Shown one piece after another: positions 58,671 through 64,000 of a stretch of DNA of 64,000 nt (positions are counted from its first letter, which is position 1; each line of letters opens with the position of its first letter). A program made the position numbers and the translations under genes. The notes under the pieces were generated by a model, which saw only the letters and a program-made list of their open reading frames with translations, had not been told where the DNA came from and ran no database searches. The stretch covers positions 2,418,001-2,482,000 of the forward strand of contig NGZR01000002.1 in the NCBI GenBank assembly GCA_002197995.1, given 5' to 3'. This DNA comes from Gaeumannomyces sp. JS-464 (lineage: Eukaryota; Ascomycota; Sordariomycetes; Magnaporthales; Magnaporthaceae).

Positions 58671-61600
58671 GGTCGCGGTGGGTGCAGGGTAAACGGGATT
58701 TGCTCTGGTGAAAATATCACAGGCGATGCTCTCTTCGGAAGTGTCCCGGCGGTGCACCGGGATGGAGAGCAGTTGCTTTTTATCATTTGTCTGGCCCTCT
58801 CGTCGCCGTCCCTGTTGCCGATCGCATTGATTGTTCCCTCGCTGCGCCGGATGCGGAAAATATGGGTTCAATGGGTTCGAGGAACAAACGACAGCAGCCG
58901 GGTCAGTCAGGGCGCTTGGCTGAATTGGGCGTTGGACAAGGACGGAATGGGATCCCTCCCGCATGCAGGAACCTTGGGTGACACGTGACTTTAATGGAAG
59001 ACAAGACTGTTTGCTCCTTTCCTTTGTCTTCGATTGTCTGCCCCATCATGGATGGACGAAAATCTGAATTTGATAACAGGCAAAGTATGCGGTAATACTT
59101 TATTGGCCCAGGGAGGCAAATAAATGGCCAGCCTTCCAATGGCGGGATTGGATTCGTGCCTTGGAGGCCATTCTTTTTAACATTGAGTATGTTCATTTGT
59201 GTTGCGCTCAAAGAACGCCAAAGAGCGCCACGATACCCCCGCCGCATCAAGGCAAAAAATGCGAAAGGAGACTGGCTATTCTTGAGGCTGGAAGGACGGG
59301 GCTGCCTAGTGTTATTAGGCTGGCGGGCCGGTTTTCGTCTGATGGACGCTGCGTGGGATCTTCGGCTACGCAGATATCCCACGCAACGTGCATTTGCTAT
59401 GCAGCCTGCGTGGGCTGCCTGCAGGAAGGTTGATGGAGACGGCACTGCAGTTCACGACTTCAATTGCTGGGCCGGGCTGTGCATGTGCACCATGACGAAG
59501 GAGGCGCACCTCGGCCGCCGCGCGATGGTTGGTCTATCTATTATCTATTTCGGGATGCGTACGGGCCTGTCGGGGTCTAGAGCTGGAGGTGGTCAGAAAA
59601 GCAGGTCAGAACCGGGCTCGATGGACACTGGCTGTCTGGCTGTTCCTGGACGTGGACCTGGGGGAACCGAAAGGCGTCCCACCATAGCCCTCTGGTCTCT
59701 GTTCATTGGTGCCCCCGACTTTCTTTCGTGAAGGTCCGACGGCTTGGAGATCATTGCCATGTCGGTCCTGGCTCGCCCTCGCAGCTGAAAGTCTAAACCG
59801 AGAGATCCCAAACCGGCCAGCGACGTAATGCGGGCGCGTTTTATTGGCGGGGCCAGCAGGCCACCCGCGCGGGCCAATAGGGGAGGCGGGGGATCGGTCA
59901 TCCGGGCTCTCTTGATGGAGGGGCAGCACGGGATTGGAGAGAGAATGGGCGCAAAGCGTGCAAGCCTGCGTTTCAGCGGCAGGAACACAGCGCGTCTGCC
60001 GCAGCTGCTTGATCACGACACCACCCGACACCATCCAACACACTCCCCCTCATCTCCACACACCCCTCCTTTGCGACGGACACGCACGGGGGCGACGACT
60101 GGTCATTGACATGTCCACGCGTGTTGTCGTCCACGGCGTTACAGGCCTGGTGCCTGTGTCAATTTCGGCGTGGGATTCGAGCGTACCGGTCTTGGGCGGG
60201 TGCCTCAGCTCAGGGTCCAAGGCAAGACGCAGACATGTGAAAATGGGGGTCGGTGCTGCCCGTTCCCGTGGTCTCGTGGCTCGCCCGTTCACGCCTGGTC
60301 ACAGACAGTCACACTCACACAAGCGCCATCACCACCACCATTAGCAAGGTGGCTGTTATGGGGCTGGCTCGATCATGTCGGTTCCCCGTGCAATTGCGGG
60401 CGCACAGCGGCCAGTGACAGCCTGCCACCAGCGCGACGCAGCCAGGGCGAGACAAGGGCCAGGGGAGAGACACCGACGGGAGCAAGTGCACACCCGCCTC
60501 GGAGGCTTGTGATTGACGGCAACCAGTACATGTATTTGCGCATTGCGCCTCTGCCCGTTCCATCTCTTTTTCCCAGTCCCTCCTTTATCCTTCGTCATTG
60601 CAACGCTGCGTCCATCTAGAACGGCGTGCCTGTCGTTCGCACATTTCGCGATAGTGGCGGTACGAAAGGGAGGCGTGCATCAGCGTTCGGGAGCTCCCGA
60701 AGCGGAAACCTCCCCTCTTTCTTCAGACCGGCCAGACAAGACGGCACCACTCGAGGGGTCGGGTTGCCCGACATCGGACTTGTTGACACCCACAGAACCA
60801 TCCCATCCTGTTGCGGTCAGAAGATTCAAGGAGGCATCTTGGTCAGATCCTGCGCTCCGCTCCATCGTTGCAGCTACAAACCCCGCTCCTCCAGCCCTTG
60901 AGGCCCCGCCCTCCGGTGATCCGCGGCCCAGCACTAGGCAGTCCAGCAAGCGAGGCAAGCTGCGTGATTTCTGCAGGGGGCGACCTTGAACCAGGGAGAA
61001 TACCTTACCTGCTGCGACCGGCAAGACTGCGCGACTTGCCTGGGTGGGACGCACTTGCAGGACGAGAGAGGGAACAAGAGAAAAGGTTCGTCCATTTGTT
61101 CAAGCCGTTGGGTCTTTTACGTGCACCACACAGGCTGCGCTGCGCTGCACTGCACCGCAATCCACGCACTTCGCTGCACTACACTGCACATCATCGGTAT
61201 GTCGTCCAAGTGGAAACATCCGAACCCATCTCGTCGTGGGGATATTGCCCCCCTCCGGGGACCAGGGAAGAGGGAAAAGGAGCCAAGGACGCAATTATTT
61301 CCCGTGTGCTTGACCCTCCCTGCACGCTGAGGTGCGCCCTCAAGTTGCCCTGACAAGACAGACCGCTTTTCTGGTCAACCCTCAACCAGGCCCCACCCTC
61401 GGTGCGCCAATTCGATCGTCTCTCTGTCCACGAGATGGACTCCTACCGACAGGGGCTCCACCACAAGCGGGCTAGCAGTCAAAATCGAATCGAGATGACT
61501 GACGGTTTGCGTCTCGCTCACAGGAAGTGAAAATTCTGGAATCCCGATCCCGACCAGCAAGCGAGCAACTCGGAGCCACTCCAAGGCGCCTCAAGGTGTG

Positions 61601-62422
61601 TGCGGTAGAGGCAGACACGGCAGACCAAGTGACGGTGACGGACTGCAAGCTCCCGTCAGCCCCTGAAACCGATCGTCCTCCGGCCCTGCTCCAACGCTTG
61701 CGTTTGCAGCCCTTGCCCAAGGCTGTCAAGCGCCTGCACAAGTCCAGCCAGAGTGCAGCCAGCCTGGGTCCCCCAACCCAGACAAGGGTGGCCGGCAGGG
61801 GGATCTTTTTGGCAGCACCAAGCCCCTACCCCTGTCCCGCCGTGCGCTAGAGCTGCGGTCTCGCAAGGCCTGTGCCCACCCCAACGCTTCACTACGTGCC
61901 AATAGGACACTGGCTGGTCTCCCACGCAGCCAAGCGGAGCTCCTGCGCACTAGCCGAGCGCATCCCCGTCTTCTGATACAGCGCATCGGCCCTGCGGACA
62001 GCCTCCTCCCCTGCCCGACTAGAACCCCATAAACACCCACCTGCAGCCCGCTCCATTGGACCGCACAAACGCCAGACCGCAACTTCTGGCTGCCCCATCC
62101 AATTACAGACTCACCGCAGCAACGAAGAGACCGCAAAAGAGCATCCTGGGGGCGAACCTAGCCCTTGCCCTTCCACACTTATAACCCCCGATTGCTCAAT
62201 TGCTGGCCAGAGCATCAAAAAAGAGAAAGTTCCTCACAGACGCCCCGTCCACCTTCGGTGCTGTCCTGAGTTCAACCTGTCTCAGTTACAAAAACGACAC
62301 CAAACCAACGAGAACTACCACAACTGGAAACAGCTCTTCGCTACTTCATACCTGCAGATCTACCGTCTTGCTGGTTTCGATGATCCCGCTAGAGGCGTCC
62401 TTGAGGCCCAGACTGAGAAGCA
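58671..62422. other. Long intergenic region, 3.75 kb
   Basis: The longest gene-poor stretch of the right half, between two divergent starts. Open frames are short, overlapping and without domains. Features seen: imperfect CTGCACTGCAC-like repeats near 61135-61190, a CACCACCACCATTAG stretch near 60330 and a long leader before 62423. No tRNA or other structured RNA was recognised. Confidence 0.45.
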
Positions 62423-63370
62423 ATGTCCCGTCTGACTTCGCTGTCCCGGCGTCACTCCAAGTTAAGCCTTCGGTCAGACGACACCTACCACAGCTTTCAT
62501 GACATCGAACTTTTCGAGCCACCCATGTCGTCTTCAACCTCGGCCACCTCGGCGACTACTTCGCCAGCCAGCCCGGTTAGCCCTAGCTGTGGAGAGTTCG
62601 AGGCAACCGAGATGCGCCGCCAGGATTCGGGCTACGCGTCCATTCACCAGGACTCTCCATCATCAAAGAGGAGGGCCTCGGCGACGTCATCCAATGCCTC
62701 GGGAGGCGCCGGCGGCAGCGGCAGTGGTGGTGGCGCTCGGATGCGGACCCGACCGTCTGTGCGACGGGCTGCCAAGTCCGGACCAACCTCGCATCTGCCC
62801 CGCTCAAGCGCACACTCTCTCTACCACACCCGCTCCCAACAGTCATATGGCCAGCAGCCTCAGCAGCCAATAACCTACTTCCACTTCCCGGCACCGCCCG
62901 AGCCGCCAGAGGAGGCCGAGGAGCCTTCGGCGCTGGGTGCTGCGTGCCCGCGCCCATCCTCAACGCCTCCGCTTCGCGTAGCGACGTCGAGCAGCTTCGA
63001 CTACGCCCCCCGACGGCAGTCGTACCAGCAGCCGCAGTCTCCCCTGCGCTCCGAGACGCCGACGTTCCCCGTGCCACCGCAGACCACGCACTACTGGACC
63101 AGCGACAGGACGCGGCGACTAGAGTACGCGGCCATCGACGCGGCCAGCCGCGGCGTTCGGGGCTGGGTCATGCGCCACATCGTGCCTGAGTGTTTCATCC
63201 CCAGGGAGCGTCGCCATATCGGCTTCGACGACGACGGCGGCAGCGTCCGCCGTTACAGGCTCGACCTGGACGAGGATGACGCTGCCGGCACCGGCGCCAG
63301 CGGCAGCGCATCCGCTGAGAAGGAGCCGAGGGGCAAGAGGTGGCGCCTCTGGGGCAGCAAGACGTTTTGA
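62423..63370 (+). CDS. Conserved fungal hypothetical protein, Ser-rich and basic
   Basis: Single intact frame of 315 codons, ATG in good context (AGCAATGTCC), starting MSRLTSLSRRHSKLSLRSDD. It has a Ser/Thr/Pro-rich region with DSGYASIHQDSPSSKRR (phosphosite-like), Gly and Gln runs, and a better-structured C-terminal part, TSDRTRRLEYAAIDAASRGV then RGWVMRHIVPECFIPRERRH, ending KRWRLWGSKTF. No signal peptide or membrane segment. I do not know a named family. One of the few multi-hundred-codon genes here without a frame break. Confidence 0.7.
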   Translation: MSRLTSLSRRHSKLSLRSDDTYHSFHDIELFEPPMSSSTSATSATTSPASPVSPSCGEFEATEMRRQDSGYASIHQDSPSSKRRASATSSNASGGAGGSGSGGGARMRTRPSVRRAAKSGPTSHLPRSSAHSLYHTRSQQSYGQQPQQPITYFHFPAPPEPPEEAEEPSALGAACPRPSSTPPLRVATSSSFDYAPRRQSYQQPQSPLRSETPTFPVPPQTTHYWTSDRTRRLEYAAIDAASRGVRGWVMRHIVPECFIPRERRHIGFDDDGGSVRRYRLDLDEDDAAGTGASGSASAEKEPRGKRWRLWGSKTF

Positions 63371-64000
63371 GCATCCGTTGAGTGCGTAAAGCCGTCTTGC
63401 CTGTTTCTGCTGCGGCGGGGCTATCAACCTGTCCTTATCTTCTGCCTCGAAGGTTGCCTGCAACATGATACCCCTGCAAAGATCAAGACAAGCCCAGCAG
63501 AGCAGCCAGCCAGCCCACCGAGTTTCATTTGTCGTTTCCCTTTTGTTAACCAGCATATGTCACGCCATTTACGATCACCACACACGATAGGCCCCGGCCC
63601 ATCTTCCCAGATATTACCACTTAATCGGGCCGGCACGGCCAAGCAGAGCCACACCAAGTCTTCCCAGCACATTGCATCCGATACACATGATATACCTGCA
63701 CATAGCACACGGCGTTCTATACCCCCTTCCTACACACACTTTACACACATGCATACCCCAGATAGAAAGATTGGATTTTTTGTCTTTTTTGGTTATTTTG
63801 ATGAGCGGGTGGATTTGATGGATCATGCGCTGCGTTCCGGTCCCCTTGGACTGGTTTGGACGAAGTCAAATATGTCATCAGCGTTTGCTTTCGGGGGTTT
63901 CTCCATACCGTTCCCAGGAGACACAGATGAGATGAAAGCTGTCACGAGCATGGCACATGGAGTTTGATCTAACGCCTGTCATTGAGGACGCCCGGAGCAG
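63371..64000. other. 3' flanking region to the window end
   Basis: No supported coding region; T-rich and AT-richer towards 63760-63830. Confidence 0.45.

Noticed and set aside
1..64000. CRISPR array, tRNA or rRNA genes
   Set aside because: No regularly spaced direct repeats with unique spacers, and no tRNA- or rRNA-like sequence recognised while reading; the genome is eukaryotic.

Overview
The window looks like nuclear DNA of a filamentous ascomycete (Pezizomycotina, probably a Sordariomycete; an affinity to Magnaporthales is only a guess). The signs are short spliceosomal introns with GT...CTRAC...AG signals, fungal-type NRPS, Zn2Cys6 and C2H2 factors, GCR1-like and UBC6 proteins, and a central block whose base changes look like repeat-induced point mutation (RIP: TpA excess, loss of CpA/TpG, CpG kept).

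Layout. (1) 1-7921: a nonribosomal peptide synthetase read as A-T-E-C-A-T-R with a C-terminal thioester reductase; the window starts inside or just at the start of the gene. (2) 8941-22750: a nested transposon block. It holds a pogo/Fot-like composite with TA-flanked inverted ends (8941-13570), a Mutator-like transposase on the minus strand inside it, a complete 6.6 kb chromodomain Ty3/gypsy element with 211-bp LTRs (14054-20642), and an older gag-bearing retroelement that the gypsy element split. All have many stops. (3) 23.4-33 kb: a TE-flanking zone with a degraded coiled-coil gene, a C2H2 plus Zn2Cys6 transcription factor, an unrecognised minus-strand gene and an Hsp70-like ATPase gene. 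(4) 34-64 kb: an ordinary gene-rich chromosome arm with a FAD monooxygenase, SAM50 and UBC6 (divergent), an MFS transporter, a secreted dibasic-repeat protein, a TMEM135-like membrane protein, a BTB protein, a metallo-beta-lactamase-fold protein, a tail-anchored protein, a GCR1-like regulator and a conserved hypothetical protein.

How it fits together. The NRPS sits alone at the left edge and is cut off from the other genes by the transposon block, so any biosynthetic partners probably lie to the left of the window. The FAD monooxygenase and MFS transporter on the far side could be mistaken for cluster members, but they are 26-41 kb away and mixed with housekeeping genes. The right half shows no operon-like logic.

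A caution for all gene calls: most genes, including conserved ones such as UBC6 and SAM50, carry one or more single-base frame breaks, several of them in short homopolymers. I read these mainly as indel errors in the assembly and give gene spans rather than claiming pseudogenes, except in the RIP-mutated block. The most interesting item for follow-up is the secreted protein at 44050-44770, whose acidic repeats are each preceded by an Arg-Arg pair, as in Kex2-processed repeat precursors.
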